The notes below the pieces were generated by a model, which saw only the letters and a program-made list of their open reading frames with translations, did not search any database and had not been told where the DNA came from. A DNA stretch of 64,000 nt from Ligula intestinalis (lineage: Eukaryota; Platyhelminthes; Cestoda; Diphyllobothriidea; Diphyllobothriidae): NCBI GenBank assembly GCA_036362985.1, contig JAYGXS010000006.1, positions 15,057,981 through 15,121,980 on the forward strand. The letters are read 5' to 3'. Shown here in pieces: positions 36,001 to 45,699 of the stretch (its first letter is position 1; each line of letters begins with the position of its first letter). The position numbers were made by a program, and so were the translations under genes.

Positions 36001-39000
36001 ACGCGCTCGTTTCGTCACTCTGCGCATTCCCTTGTCCACTTTAAAGCTGGACAAGCGAAGTCGCCTGAAGCTGCTGCGTCTAGCCAAATCCTACGGTTTT
36101 GAGCGTGATATGGCACAGTACTATGCGGACTCAGATACACTGGAGTTGAAGTCAGGTCGTTGTCCAGTGAAGCGGCAGAACTATGACTATCTCACTTATG
36201 TGCTCACCGTGCTTACGATGGAATCCAAGGTTAGCTGATTTCTGTAGCCTGTCAGACTTGTAATTTTCTAGACAAATACCTTTTACAAAGACAGTACTGG
36301 AAAACGTCGAAATTTACGAACGGTTACTAATCCCCGAAAACTGGCGTCAATGAATGTTCCAAGGCATCGGGGTACTAATTAAAGACTTTGGTAGGATTGT
36401 GTCGTGGGGTCGTCTAGGGAAAGTGTGAAGCGCGCCCCGCAGGCATACGAACGAGTGATTTGCAGGGAAAGGACGGGCGGGGCATACAGCATACCATGCC
36501 AAGACTGCACTGCAAGGTATGTCGGTGAAACGGGCAGACGTCTTGGCACAAGGTTGCATGAGCATCAGCTCGCAATCAACTGCGAGGATAAGCTGTCTTT
36601 GGTCTATGACCACGTAAAGCAGAAGAAACACAAATTCGCCTTTGAAAAAGCAAGGGTAATAGGCCGGGCCAACGACAAGATGGCCAGACTGCTGCTAGAA
36701 AGTTGGTCCTCGATTGGCACACTAAACAGAGCAATGGACCTTCATCCCGCCTACCAAGCGCTCCGCAAAAGGCTAACATCGGCTCAAAACGGAGCAATAG
36801 GTTGGGCGGAGAGAGATAAACGGGGCCGACAGCCGGTAGCCGCGAGCAAGGAGGGTGGAAACTCTCACGAGTCACAAAAACGACTTGACATAGCTCACGA
36901 AGGCGCGAGCAATTCAAACAGCCTAGAAAATCGACTGACGCATGGGTGAATGGACGTTCACATCTATCTGACGCACACAGAAATACAGACACCTTGCTCT
37001 GACGATGAAAGCGAGCGAGCTTTTGAAACGTCAGCCTGAATATACTTTGGTCTCAGAAATCGTCTCCTCTTCTTCCTCATCCGGGGATGATGTAAGGAAT
37101 ATTTTAGTAGGTAGCTATTGTGCATAATGACCCAAAAAAGACCGCTGGAGACAACCTCACCAAGACTTTATGCGAATTTTAAACAAATTAATATTACGTT
37201 TATAGTATGGTGCTCACTAATTTGGCTAGGGAACATGCTATTCCTGTTGTGCCTAGCAGCTCCATCTACAGCCCTCGCAGGCAGTCGCATAGTGATTTTT
37301 AATATATTATGGAGTGGAACCGACAAGGACAAGGGAGACTGGAATGGCCATTCCTAGCTTATAGCCGTCATCAGCTAGTCACACCTAATCCCAGGTTTGG
37401 ATCACCCGAGATTCGAACCCGCGACCTTTTGGGCGTGGAGCATAACACTGCCATTGAAGTACGGGTCCGTTGCTTTGTCGAATCTCGGATGGTCCGCACC
37501 TGGGATTGGGTAGGACTGACTGATGACAGCTAATAAGCCAGCAATGACTATTCCGGTGTCCCTTCTCCTTGTTTGTTCCACTCCAGCAAGGGACACATTC
37601 AGAAAACAACAAACTGAGTAAACTTTATAAGCCTGTCCATGCAAGAAAGTGCGGAGTAAATAAACCAGCATGCGTAGAATTAAGTTTGAAGGAAGTCCTT
37701 AAGTGAAGTTGGCACCTAAATATGCTTCTGGAATGTCTGTAGGATAGTCGTTAACTAACAACCTACAGTCTGAGTCCATTACACTTGCATGTGAATTTGT
37801 TGGTTTTCCTTTCGTCCCTCCATTGTTTGACTTGCTTTTGGCCAAATAAAACATATTCCGCCAGATTTCGTCGATTGGGACGTTGCGGGGATAAAAAAAT
37901 TTACAAGTTTATACGTTGGCAGGCCAGTAAGTAATTAATAAACGTAAATAAAATTGTCAGGTGCAGTAGTAAGCATAACATTGGTGTATATTAAGGCGAG
38001 ATTCCATGTTGTACAGCTGATGAGTTTAGATTACTCTCATATCAAAAGAGTAAACGCGCACACTTAGTCTGCCATGACTATTAGCATAAAAAAAACGAAA
38101 ATTCAAGGTAATGTAGATTTCCGCTCAACTGTGTAAGCATTTTCTGGAAGCAAAAGGGGCATTTTTCAGAATAGGCTGAGCGTATAGATAAAATGTGCAA
38201 CATTTCCATTGCCGACCTTCCGTCAGCACGTCCGATGAGATATTTCATGCGCTGTACATGGAAGGTTTGCGTATTTTTTCACGCTAGGCCTCACCTGTTG
38301 TGCTCGATAATACCTCTTCTCGGCTAGATTCGGACTTGCTGTTGGTACAGGGGAAGCGAGAGTTAAGTTTTTCCAAGTAAAGCAGCATGCAAGCAGCCCT
38401 TTCTGATGGGTTAGCCAACTGCCGGGATTTTCAGTAGTGCTGCCGTGGACAGATACTGGCATCGGCTCGGAGTTCCAGCATCTTTCTATTTATTTATATT
38501 TCAATTTGCGCATTTTTATGCTTAGCTAACAGGAGTTGGCTTTTGGATAAATGGATGTTAGAGGTTTGTCAACTAAATTGTTGATTAGGAGCCACCATTA
38601 TGACAGAAACCTTGACGCCCCATTTGCTTAGCTCCAGTTCCTCTTCCTTTAGGAAATGAACGGTCCACAGGGTTTCTGCAGAGCCACTTCTGTCCATGGC
38701 TCTAACGCGATGGTAGACTTTGCGGGTATAGTGTCTTCTTGACTTCGTCTTATCACCAGACCCAGGTGCGAGAGTGGAACAGAGAGCGAGGTAGATACAG
38801 AGAAAGTCTACTCTCACTATTATCCAGCACAAGTACGAGTCTATGTCGTGGGTGGGCTCAGATCACTACAGTTATAGCGCCCAGTTCCGTATAGGACGAG
38901 AAAGCGTAAGATCAGTGGGAATTTGTTATCGTATACAGAAACTCAATGGTTGTCTTAAGCCCCGACACGCGGCAGGCCCAGGCCTGTGCGCACGTCTCTC

Positions 39001-41091
39001 CGTGAGCGTGAATGTGTAAACGTCATGCGACAGTAAGTCACTGGCTGCTTGATCAGCTGCTTGACCAGTAGCAGTCTACGGCACCTGTGACTGGTTGTCC
39101 AAGAAACAGATAGAGGAGCGCAGTCACGTGACGGTTTGCGGGCTTGGCACCGGCGCCTCCTTGTCGAAATCGACCACCGGGTTCTCCGTTGACTTGGAGG
39201 ACGTAGCTTCCAGTAGCAATAACTTATGTAATAGTTCAGGTGGTCTCGTAGTCTGTATGAGCAACACTAGCTCATCGACAGTCGGGGTACGTGTGAAGTG
39301 CATGCGAGGGTTCTTTTTGATCATCAATTGTGGGGCTGTTTAAAGGGAATGCATTAACATAGTGTTGCCTGCCAATATGGTCTGCCATTTCGAAGCCACA
39401 GTTCTATTAAGCACAATATCCTTCGTTCACGTAGAAACACGAGGCATGGGAGGACACGGACACTGGAAGCTACCTCGATTTCAATTGGTCCTCGAGTCTT
39501 CAGCGCAAGCGCCTCCTGAGACTCCTTAGCCCTGGGGATGAGACTTCAAACAAGTCGTCGAAGAGTTCTGAGGTAGGTCTGGCCCACGTGACCCCCTGTA
39601 GCACTTTTCTGTGCTTTTCCTTCACTCATAAGTGTGCTTTCACTCTAGCGTGTGGTTTTTACCAAGCATATATATACTGTTTGCGAATTTTTTCACGGCT
39701 TTCTACAGTCCTGCACTTTAGTAGCGTACCTCTTCTGCTGCTGGCTTATTTGCTGAAATGTGACCGTCTGCAGTGGATTTAGGCTTTATTTTGACCCGAA
39801 TGAGTACTAAGAGAGCTTGAAGAGTGAGCCTTTAACCACAGTTTGCAAAAAAACTAACGAAGTTGCGTCAGTAGGACTGAAACACCTCACAATGCAGTAT
39901 TTTTAGCTATCCTTTTTCGTGCTTCTTTGCGTCTGATGGTCCAGTAAAAATGCTGACACCATCTGTCAAACTAAAAAAATACACCGCATAAAGATTGCGG
40001 GTTACAGAACCTACTTGGACACGACAAATAGGGCGGACTTACATGAACTGGTAATCGTAAGGGAATTTCACTCAACTGAAAGTTGGTATAACATTTTCAA
40101 TTAAATTGGTTTTCCTTCTATCATCTTTTTAGTTTTACATGAAATTCACGGGTGTACTCCATCTACTCATGAGTACTTATCATATCGACCTGGGCGAATA
40201 CCTTTTGCCGTGTTTCTAGTTTTACCATCTTCTGACTAGTCTCTAATGCTCCTGAAATCTTCTTTTAAGATTTCGACGTCTCGTCGTCATATTGTACATT
40301 TCACTTCTATTAGATTAAATATGTCAGCTCTTTAAGGGGTCCCCTGCTTCCTTTTTGGTTTAATCCAACATTTTGTGCACAGTTTTATCCACAGAATCGC
40401 TATGACTTCACCCTTGTCGACAAACGTCTCAAATAGTTCCAATTTTTAACATCCCACGACAGCTTGCCTCCTTTGCAGAAGCAAGCCTTTTTGCCCTTTA
40501 ATGAAGAGACTGAGAGTATCATATCTTTATGATCCATGTTTTGAAAGTTTCAGATGAACCATTCTTACGTTTGTTCGGTAATCCGTGAACTTCTGAACAA
40601 TGTTGTACCGGCCTGAAAGGACCTTCACTGGCGTGCTTAATGTATATTTATTCAGCTAGGCAGACTTCGTAGATCCTTTAGGTTGCATCCGCGTGATTAA
40701 ATAATCTCAGCTGACATTCTTATTAGCAGTGCTAGTCACACATACGCAAACAATGTTCCTTCAGTAGGCTATGGTGACGAAAAATTAACATGTCATTGAG
40801 AAGTATTTGGTGACGACTGCTAATTATTACTTATACCTGTTAATCTTGTAGTTGGAGGAATCGCCTGTCGTAAGGTCCTACCGACAGGCTCTGGAAGTCA
40901 TGTTTAGCACGCCGACGGAGGAGCTGTGCGGCCCCTGGCAGAAGCCGCCCAAGGTGCCCAAACGGAGGCACTATCACTGGCCCCCAATCCGCGACATCCC
41001 CTTCGAACCCGTGGTCGGTGCTGACCAGCCTACTCACCTCCAATCCTATGGCGATGCCGTGCGTAAACTCTGGGGTCTGTCGTCGACCTGA
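29843..41091 (+). CDS. MRPS35: Mitochondrial ribosomal protein S35 (mS35), five exons
   Basis: The protein is a structural component of the mitochondrial small ribosomal subunit. Exons: 29843-30055, 30113-30214 (this junction is ambiguous), 35727-35847, 35886-36229 and 40852-41091, giving about 339 codons against 323 in human MRPS35. Family landmarks are in order: an Arg-rich presequence ([20 protein letters not shown]), FPVPIRQGH (human LPVRMGY), [64 protein letters not shown] and the C-terminal YGDAVRKLW. All junction phases agree except at the first intron. Two introns of about 5 kb carry transposons, and one is only 38 nt. A polyadenylation signal lies 80 bp after the stop. Confidence 0.9.
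30113..30214 (+). CDS. MRPS35: MRPS35 exon 2
   Basis: It encodes [20 protein letters not shown] and [14 protein letters not shown], matching the human MRPS35 segment W-P-x-V-Y-P-x-x-x-x-F-x-P-x-x-x-P-L-P-V-R-M-G-Y. It ends AAG|GTCAGT in phase 0, which fits the AAC start of the next exon at 35727. If the TTTTCCAG acceptor is used, the exon starts at 30103 instead. The stronger-looking GTAAGG donor five bases earlier would break the downstream frame. Confidence 0.75.
31973..32233 (-). pseudogene. LINE C-terminal Cys/His segment
   Basis: [20 protein letters not shown] followed by [19 protein letters not shown]-x2-C-x5-C-x-H-x4-C-like cluster is found at the C-terminus of Jockey and R1 clade proteins. 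It lies directly before the 3' end of the element. Confidence 0.6.
32230..33720 (-). pseudogene. LINE reverse transcriptase, catalytic motif lost
   Basis: The frame has [49 protein letters not shown] (motif A, D-L-x-x-A-F-D), [18 protein letters not shown] (motif B) and [12 protein letters not shown]. In the last, the usual Y-A-D-D of motif C is Y-A-N-G, so both metal-binding aspartates are gone. Translation then shifts frame; the thumb/tail continues at 32734-32345 ([20 protein letters not shown]) in another frame. Confidence 0.7.
34364..35044 (-). pseudogene. LINE apurinic-type endonuclease domain
   Basis: 226 codons of an APE-like endonuclease. Motifs in order: [10 protein letters not shown] (catalytic E), the basic/Gly stretch [37 protein letters not shown] (G-D-F-N-A-H) and [12 protein letters not shown] (S-D-H). 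This enzyme nicks target DNA to prime reverse transcription. The catalytic set looks intact, making it the best-preserved part of the element. Confidence 0.75.
34989..35513 (-). pseudogene. LINE ORF segment with PHD-like zinc finger
   Basis: After a Pro-rich stretch the frame encodes [20 protein letters not shown] followed by NGWCHLRC and, later, FACPSC. The spacing C-x2-C ... C-x2-C-x3-C-H-x2-C ... C-x2-C is that of a PHD-type (C4HC3) finger. Such fingers occur in ORF1 or at the front of some flatworm and arthropod LINEs. The frame overlaps the endonuclease frame, and the two were probably one ORF before a frameshift. Confidence 0.65.
35727..35847 (+). CDS. MRPS35: MRPS35 exon 3
   Basis: The acceptor is TGCATTTCAG and the start is in phase 0. 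It encodes [20 protein letters not shown] and ALK, close to human [12 protein letters not shown]...KHCEALK. The last base begins a split codon completed after the 38-nt intron. This is the most conserved part of mS35 and settles the identification. Confidence 0.9.
35848..35885 (+). other. MRPS35: 38-nt MRPS35 mini-intron
   Basis: GTAGGT...TTCCCTCAG, 38 nt. Reading through it shifts the frame away from MRPS35. Removing it joins ALK to [10 protein letters not shown], which aligns with human DFCTEWPAAL. Very short introns of 30-40 nt are characteristic of flatworm genes. Confidence 0.88.
35886..36229 (+). CDS. MRPS35: MRPS35 exon 4
   Basis: 344 nt, finishing a split codon and ending in phase 0 at CCAAG|GTTAGC. 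It encodes [20 protein letters not shown], then [20 protein letters not shown], an expansion [20 protein letters not shown], and [20 protein letters not shown]. The ribosomal core matches human MRPS35 throughout. The insertion around [11 protein letters not shown] has no human equivalent. Confidence 0.9.
36404..36949 (+). CDS. PLE GIY-YIG endonuclease domain, open frame
   Basis: [20 protein letters not shown] followed by [10 protein letters not shown] shows the Y-S-I ... Y-V-G pair, the conserved R and EH and the Cys pair (C-x2-C) of Penelope GIY-YIG endonucleases. [20 protein letters not shown] and then [20 protein letters not shown] continue the domain with its conserved H, the R-x-x-N-like GRAND and ES. 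A basic linker ends at 36949. The true start is upstream in the missing RT, so the nominal start is arbitrary. Confidence 0.7.
   Translation: MGSSRESVKRAPQAYERVICRERTGGAYSIPCQDCTARYVGETGRRLGTRLHEHQLAINCEDKLSLVYDHVKQKKHKFAFEKARVIGRANDKMARLLLESWSSIGTLNRAMDLHPAYQALRKRLTSAQNGAIGWAERDKRGRQPVAASKEGGNSHESQKRLDIAHEGASNSNSLENRLTHG
36996..37035 (+). ncRNA. Hammerhead-ribozyme-like motif of a PLE end
   Basis: Core CTGACGA (36999-37005), a 6-bp stem II (GAAAGC 37007-37012 with GCTTTT 37019-37024, loop GAGCGA), core GAAA (37025-37028), minimal stem III, cleavage triplet GTC (37030-37032), and a short stem I, GCT/AGC. All core nucleotides match the hammerhead consensus. It sits just after the GIY-YIG ORF on the same strand, as expected for a PLE. 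Confidence 0.7.
37310..37585. repeat. Family B foldback element, complete palindrome
   Basis: The left arm (37310-37417) and right arm (37478-37585) are inverted repeats of about 108 bp at roughly 80% identity, both starting TGGAGTGGAAC. The 60-bp loop and arm edges hold a minus-strand tRNA-like unit (GGTCGCGGGTTCGAATCTCG as the B-box/T-arm). The terminal motif GGAATGGCCATT...GCCGTCATCAGC is shared with the other family B copies. Confidence 0.75.
39124..39345 (-). CDS. Candidate exon of an unidentified protein
   Basis: Minus strand inside a MRPS35 intron. The acceptor CCTTTAAACAG is followed by coding-like sequence: [34 protein letters not shown] and a C-terminal [18 protein letters not shown] before a stop. 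Amino-acid composition and the amphipathic Leu-rich segment look like real protein. I do not recognise the family and found no neighbouring exon, so it may be a terminal exon of a nested gene or a processed fragment. Confidence 0.35.
40852..41091 (+). CDS. MRPS35: MRPS35 last exon
   Basis: The acceptor is AATCTTGTAG and the start is phase 0, matching the previous exon's end. It encodes [20 protein letters not shown], a basic [20 protein letters not shown], and ends [15 protein letters not shown]. The terminal Y-x-x-A/S-V-R/K-x-L matches the human end QYKESVKRLLNVT. The middle differs from the human protein, as expected of the poorly conserved mS35 tail. Confidence 0.8.
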   Translation: MEESPVVRSYRQALEVMFSTPTEELCGPWQKPPKVPKRRHYHWPPIRDIPFEPVVGADQPTHLQSYGDAVRKLWGLSST

Positions 41092-41170
41092 TTGTACGCG
41101 CGAATGCGAGACACTACTTCACTCAGTCCCCCCCCCATCCCAATCTCTCCCTCCCATGCCGCTAACTTTT

Positions 41171-41176
41171 AATAAA
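41171..41176 (+). terminator. MRPS35: MRPS35 polyadenylation signal
   Basis: AATAAA, 80 bp after the MRPS35 stop codon, followed by a T/G-rich stretch at 41178-41215. This implies a short 3' UTR of about 100 nt. Confidence 0.65.
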
Positions 41177-41608
41177 ATGTCTATTTAGGCGGGTTTTCCT
41201 CCAAATAATTATTCTTTTAGAGGCATACAGTGAGTGTGAAGCCGTTTCTTCCCTGTTGGGTAACTGTCTACAGAATTTGCGCTGTTTTCTTCGCTCATAG
41301 TAATACCTGAGGACTAAATATACTGACTGAAATCTTCAGGCAGTTTGTTTTAATCAGGCCGGTTTGTGCCTATTCCAGTAGGAAATAAATATTCCAACAG
41401 TTGTAAGCCTCGTAACTCTTGTAGATTGAATTGAAGTAGGTAAGTGCTGTGGATTTTCCTGTCTCTCCTCCCTTTGAACGAGGCTATGCTGTACTTTCTC
41501 TGTCAATTATAGCAGATTAATCATCGTTGATGAAAGTTAACCTGACCGCTAACGGAATTCATCTGTCCCGCTCTGTCTTGAGCCGATGATAGCCGTATCA
41601 GCTGATAA

Positions 41609-41957
41609 TATAGGCAGATAATATTGCTAGCAAAGACAAGAAGGGCTAGGATGGCCATTTCTGACTTATTTGCCGTCACTAGCCCGTCCTACCCAGACTC
41701 AAGTGGTGTCCCATTCGAGTCTCAAACTCGCAACCTTTTTAATCAGAGTCAAACGCCCTAACCAGTGAGCTACGAGCTCGTTGTCTTGTCGGTTTAGGTC
41801 GCGGCGTTTTGACACTTGTTGATGAAGGTTCGCCCGACAGCTCCGTCTTGGGCCCTGACAGCCGCAGTAGCTGGTAGTGTAGACAGACAGTGGCTGATAA
41901 GCCAGCAATGGCCATTCCAGTCTCCCTTGTCTTTACCGGCAATATTATCTGCCTATA
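41609..41957. repeat. Family B foldback element, 349-bp palindrome
   Basis: The outer arms TATAGGCAGATAATATTGC and the inverse GCAATATTATCTGCCTATA are perfect. They continue inward as AAAGACAAG...GGATGGCCATT and its inverse. A minus-strand tRNA-like unit lies inside: GAGCTCGTAGCTCACTGGTT, then AGGGCGTTTGACTCTGATTA and GGTTGCGAGTTTGAGACTCG. This is the clearest A box and T arm of family B. Confidence 0.75.
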
Positions 41958-42159
41958 GCAGCCCGTTCGAAGTCAAAGAGCCTTGATAGCTGATAGGTTG
42001 TGTGCACAGGGCGAGTTAGAAGCTTGCTTCTAGGTCAAAAAGGCATTGGTTTGGGAGCGCGTGAGCAGTCTTGTGTGTTATTTGACGCCTGCCGCCTAAA
42101 TGAGCCGCGTGGAAAATGCATTAGTATAATACAGGGGCTATATCAAGGCACGTGGTAGG

Positions 42160-42330
42160 CATTTTTCGGGTAACGCTCCCATATCAAGTGCCGCACATGG
42201 GGGTAGGGCGGTGGCATGCGTGTTCATGCCGCACTTGCGCCCGATTCCGCCTTCGGTCTTCTTGCTTCTGTCTTGACACTGGGCACAGGTGGCTGAGGGA
42301 AGCAAGAGAGGGAGAGTTCGGTAGATGCTG
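42160..42330 (-). repeat. Dispersed GC-rich repeat, family C, copy 1
   Basis: On the minus strand it reads CTTCCCTCAGCCACCTGTGC, CCAGTGTCAAGACAG, then CGGAATCGGGCGC. It matches the plus-strand copy at 54180-54330 (CTTCCCTCACCCACCCGTGC ... GGGATCGGGCGC). A weaker copy is at 44690. No coding potential is recognised; probably a SINE or LINE end. Confidence 0.5.
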
Positions 42331-42978
42331 CGCAGGTTTATTATCATTTACAATTAGTCCACGCGCATGTCACCGTCCTTGCTTCACCATGCTGTGGAGC
42401 ACACGTTAGACATCGTGGGATATGACGTTCAACTTGTCGTAATTTGCCTCCATCCGAAATGTCAGTGGCAGCATATGAAAGTGATTGGTGGAGTGGTTCA
42501 CGTATGATTGGGCGAGCAATGAGCTCAATCAGAGGCGTGTGGCTACAAGATGCCACGCCGGGCAATGCGCATGATTTGAGGCCATTTTATAGGCGTAGTC
42601 GGATCAGGTCAAGCCTGAGGAATGGACCTGCGTTAGCGGTGTATTTGTGGTTTAGTTTGTTTGTTGCAAGTGTCGACTGACAACCTGACGCCGAAAAATG
42701 GGACACTGAATGTCAGCCTTGGTATAGTAACACATTTGAATTCTATGTAATAGTTGGGACGAGATTGCCTGATATCATGCTTCTGGCATAGAAATGTCCC
42801 CAGGACAGCTCCATTTGCAGTCGCCCGCATAGGAAATTAATTTTTAGTTGATCCGACGTGTATCCTTTTATTTAAAGATGGGCTGTAGTGATAGTTCGCA
42901 ACGTTGGAGAAATGCATTGATGAACACGCGAATGGAGTATATATAGATGACTGAGTTAAGCTCCTGACAAAGAAAAAA

Positions 42979-43090
42979 CGCCAGAATGACCATTTCGGAC
43001 TTCTTAGCTGTGATCAGCTTACCTTGCTCAACCCAGTGGCTGAATGACCTGGTGTCCTCATCCGTGTTTCTCGATCATCTAGCATTATTA
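42979..43090 (+). repeat. Family B element end, partial
   Basis: CGCCAGAATGACCATTTCGG, ACTTCTTAGCTGTGATCAGC and CAACCCAGTGG match the terminal arm of family B. There is no second arm. Confidence 0.45.
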
Positions 43091-44354
43091 AGTCCAACGC
43101 TCAATCCAGTTAACGTTGGCTGTCAGCGACGGCGAACAAAACAGAAACGACCATCGCGGTTCTCTTGCCGCCAATCCTCATCTCACCTTGCTACTGCCAG
43201 TTAAACGACTGCCTCCGAGGCCTCTAGGTTAAGCTGTTCACTTCCAAACAATCTCCTGTGGGAAGGCAGCAAGGAAAGCATCTTCCTGGTGCACTTCTCA
43301 TTATTTCGAGAGCGTGCTTGAAAGTTAGCCTGGGAGATATCGAGCAAAAGCTCGCGTTAGCGTGGCTTCGCAGTCTTCATCCTCGTACAATGGAGATAAA
43401 TCTACTCTTATTCTTTTTGTTAATGGAAGCATAGTTATTTGTAGCAGGATGGTCTTATGTGTAGTAATTTAACTGAATTGCAACTTTTAAGCTGTTGATC
43501 ATGAATTAAACCGTACGATGCTTTATGAATAAATGCCCATTTTAGCAAACGACTGTCATTGACTGTGATCCATGTGCAATCGATTTTTACTCGGTATACG
43601 TACTGCTACTACTTACACCGCTGAAACAGTTGAATACCACAGAACGATGTTTGCTTTTGTCACTTATCATGCAGAAACAGTGGGGGCTATATAAGCACGC
43701 GGGCGGTCATAGGCGAAAACGCATAGATGAGCGTAGGATGCGAAACGTGGTTCATTAAATCCCAGGTAAGGTTATGGTTAGAACTGAGGTTACAGCTGGT
43801 GTTTGGAATTGCGTTATGGTAATAAGTTCTTAGTACAACCCCACCTCTTTTCAATAACCCATGTTATCTTAGGACCAATTGGCGAGTTAGTTGAGCCACC
43901 ATAAGCCCAACTCCAAAACTAAGTATTTCAAACTACTGTACAAATGTAAGTAGTATAAATTTTTTCAGGAAGGTGTGTGATGACAAGTTACGCTATCCAA
44001 GGTTGTCCCAGCAGGCTTAGTTACTTTTGGTACACTTTTTCAGGCAAAATAGAATACAGCAGGATAATCCTCCTTGCATGCGTTTCCCACAGCTAGCGGT
44101 CTAATTTTCCATCCTTGCATAAGATTCATCAGCCGCTTTAGGCCTCAGGCATTTGCACATGTACACGTTTTCCTGTGAAGTAGGAACTGTTCCAAGAGTA
44201 GATCTAAATAGCACCCAGATTTGCTTCGCAAGAACACAGTAGGATCGTCTCTATCATTCTCAAACGAACACGAATAGTCAAATGAACATTATTACGACTT
44301 TGTATAGCGGAGGTAAAATTGACCGAACGAACCTAAGCTAGTACAGTAAGGAGA

Positions 44355-44402
44355 AGGCTCTACTGCAGCCAGCTGAGCTACGAGGCTGTAATATTCTCGT
44401 TA
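44355..44402 (-). repeat. tRNA-like A-box fragment
   Basis: On the minus strand, ACAGCCTCGTAGCTCAGCTG and then GCTGCAGTAGAGC resembles a tRNA D arm. No T arm was found beside it. Probably a SINE relic. Confidence 0.3.
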
Positions 44403-44689
44403 AATGTTTGTTGTGGACCCGTGGTGTGCATTATCTCTGGTCTGTCCGTCCGCATCCTATCCTACCTCGGATCTTCTTGACTCTTTCATTGCACCGGACT
44501 CAGAGAGAATGCATGTCTTAAATCACTATAAAAGTAAGTACGTGGAATTTACTGTCCATGCGCTATCAGGCTATGGGACGACAGTTGGATCGTCGATTTC
44601 GATGGTGTCCACCAAGAGTTTCGGCAATCTGAAGGCAAATGCAGTTATTCACGCTGATTATATTGAAAGTAGGTTCGCGTAGAGTCTAC

Positions 44690-45060
44690 CTCACTCCCAC
44701 ACCAGTACCTGATGTCAAGACTGAATAGGAAGGAGGGTGCAGGTGGCTGGCGCGACCACCACTTAAAGGCGTACTTTAACGACACCTGGCTAGGCTTCAG
44801 CTTACGTGGGATTGCCCTGAAAGCCACATTAATAAGGAACCTTTGCAGCTTGACTCTCAATCCGCTAGTCAGCCATGCCACACAACAAGACACACACTGC
44901 GCAGTCCGAGGTTATTGGACACATGTTAGCACTCATCGGAGTGGAGGATGGATACGGAAGCCATTTTTCTTACGTCCTTTACCTCAGGTCACAATTACAG
45001 CCAGGAAATCGATTTCACTTCATTTGTCTGGTTCCGTAATCTGCCTGGGAACCCTTTAGC
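44690..45060 (+). repeat. GC-rich repeat, possible family C copy
   Basis: CACACCAGTACCTGATGTCA, then GGTGGCTGGCGCGACC resembles the family C start (GTGCCCGGTGTCAA ... GGCTGGCTGGCGC at 54.2 kb). Both strands are open here (44712-45059 plus, 44893-44645 minus), but neither has a domain. Confidence 0.35.
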
Positions 45061-45699
45061 ATTCCTACTCCACCTGATAACCCTGTCCCTCCTTTAGCAC
45101 TGAGTAACCCCCCGGACCCCTATTTTTCCCTTCCACCATGCATCTACGACTGTCCGAACAATTCACTTCGCAGTATTAAGGACTGGTAGTAAATACTTGA
45201 AAAAGCAGCCTTGTCTTGACTGAAATTATTTGCTAATACGAGATGTGGTAAGAAGTAACCACGGAAGTCCTAGGAAGGTAAGTAGTAAACAATAAAGAGT
45301 TTGAGGTCGGAGGTAATCTTATGTGCTACGGTTATACTTGCCAATATATGAGAGTTTATATCTGCTATCCTAACGGAAAAGTAAATCAGACTGCAATGAC
45401 CGAGCGCGTAGTCGATCATATCAACTAATAAGCACGACTGGCCAACATGGATATAATACATCCGAGTGTAAATTCTAACCGTAGGTCGAAGTCAGCACTT
45501 GATCTATCTCGTGCAAACACTTACACAATTGATTTAACTTCCATTTCACACAATGAGCAAAAAAACATGTACTAATTGTTGACAACCTGTGTGACTGATG
45601 CGCGCCAGATGTCGTGTCTTTTTACTCAAATCAGTGGGTTATGATGCAAGTACGCTAAACAGAACGATTCATTTCGTGTGTCTATTAGGGTGCCTTGAA

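Larger units (their letters stand above)
36360..37085 (+). mobile_element. Penelope-like element 3' part with GIY-YIG ORF and hammerhead
   Basis: The most intact PLE piece in the window: a 181-codon open GIY-YIG frame (36404-36949), then 50 bp, a hammerhead core (36996-37035) and a tail reading GTCTCCTCTTCTTCCTCATC. It lies in sense inside a MRPS35 intron. The reverse transcriptase portion is missing, so the insertion is 5'-truncated. Because the ORF carries no stop, it may be a fairly recent arrival. Confidence 0.7.
36230..40851 (+). other. 4.6-kb MRPS35 intron with PLE, foldback element and a candidate antisense exon
   Basis: The intron holds a sense PLE 3' end (36360-37085), a family B foldback element (37310-37585) and a minus-strand candidate exon (39345-39124). 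Frames at 38223-38832 (minus) and 39588-39782 (plus) show no motif. A small extra MRPS35 exon could be hidden here, since the human protein is longer after LTVLYHESW, but the phases allow a direct join. Confidence 0.5.
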
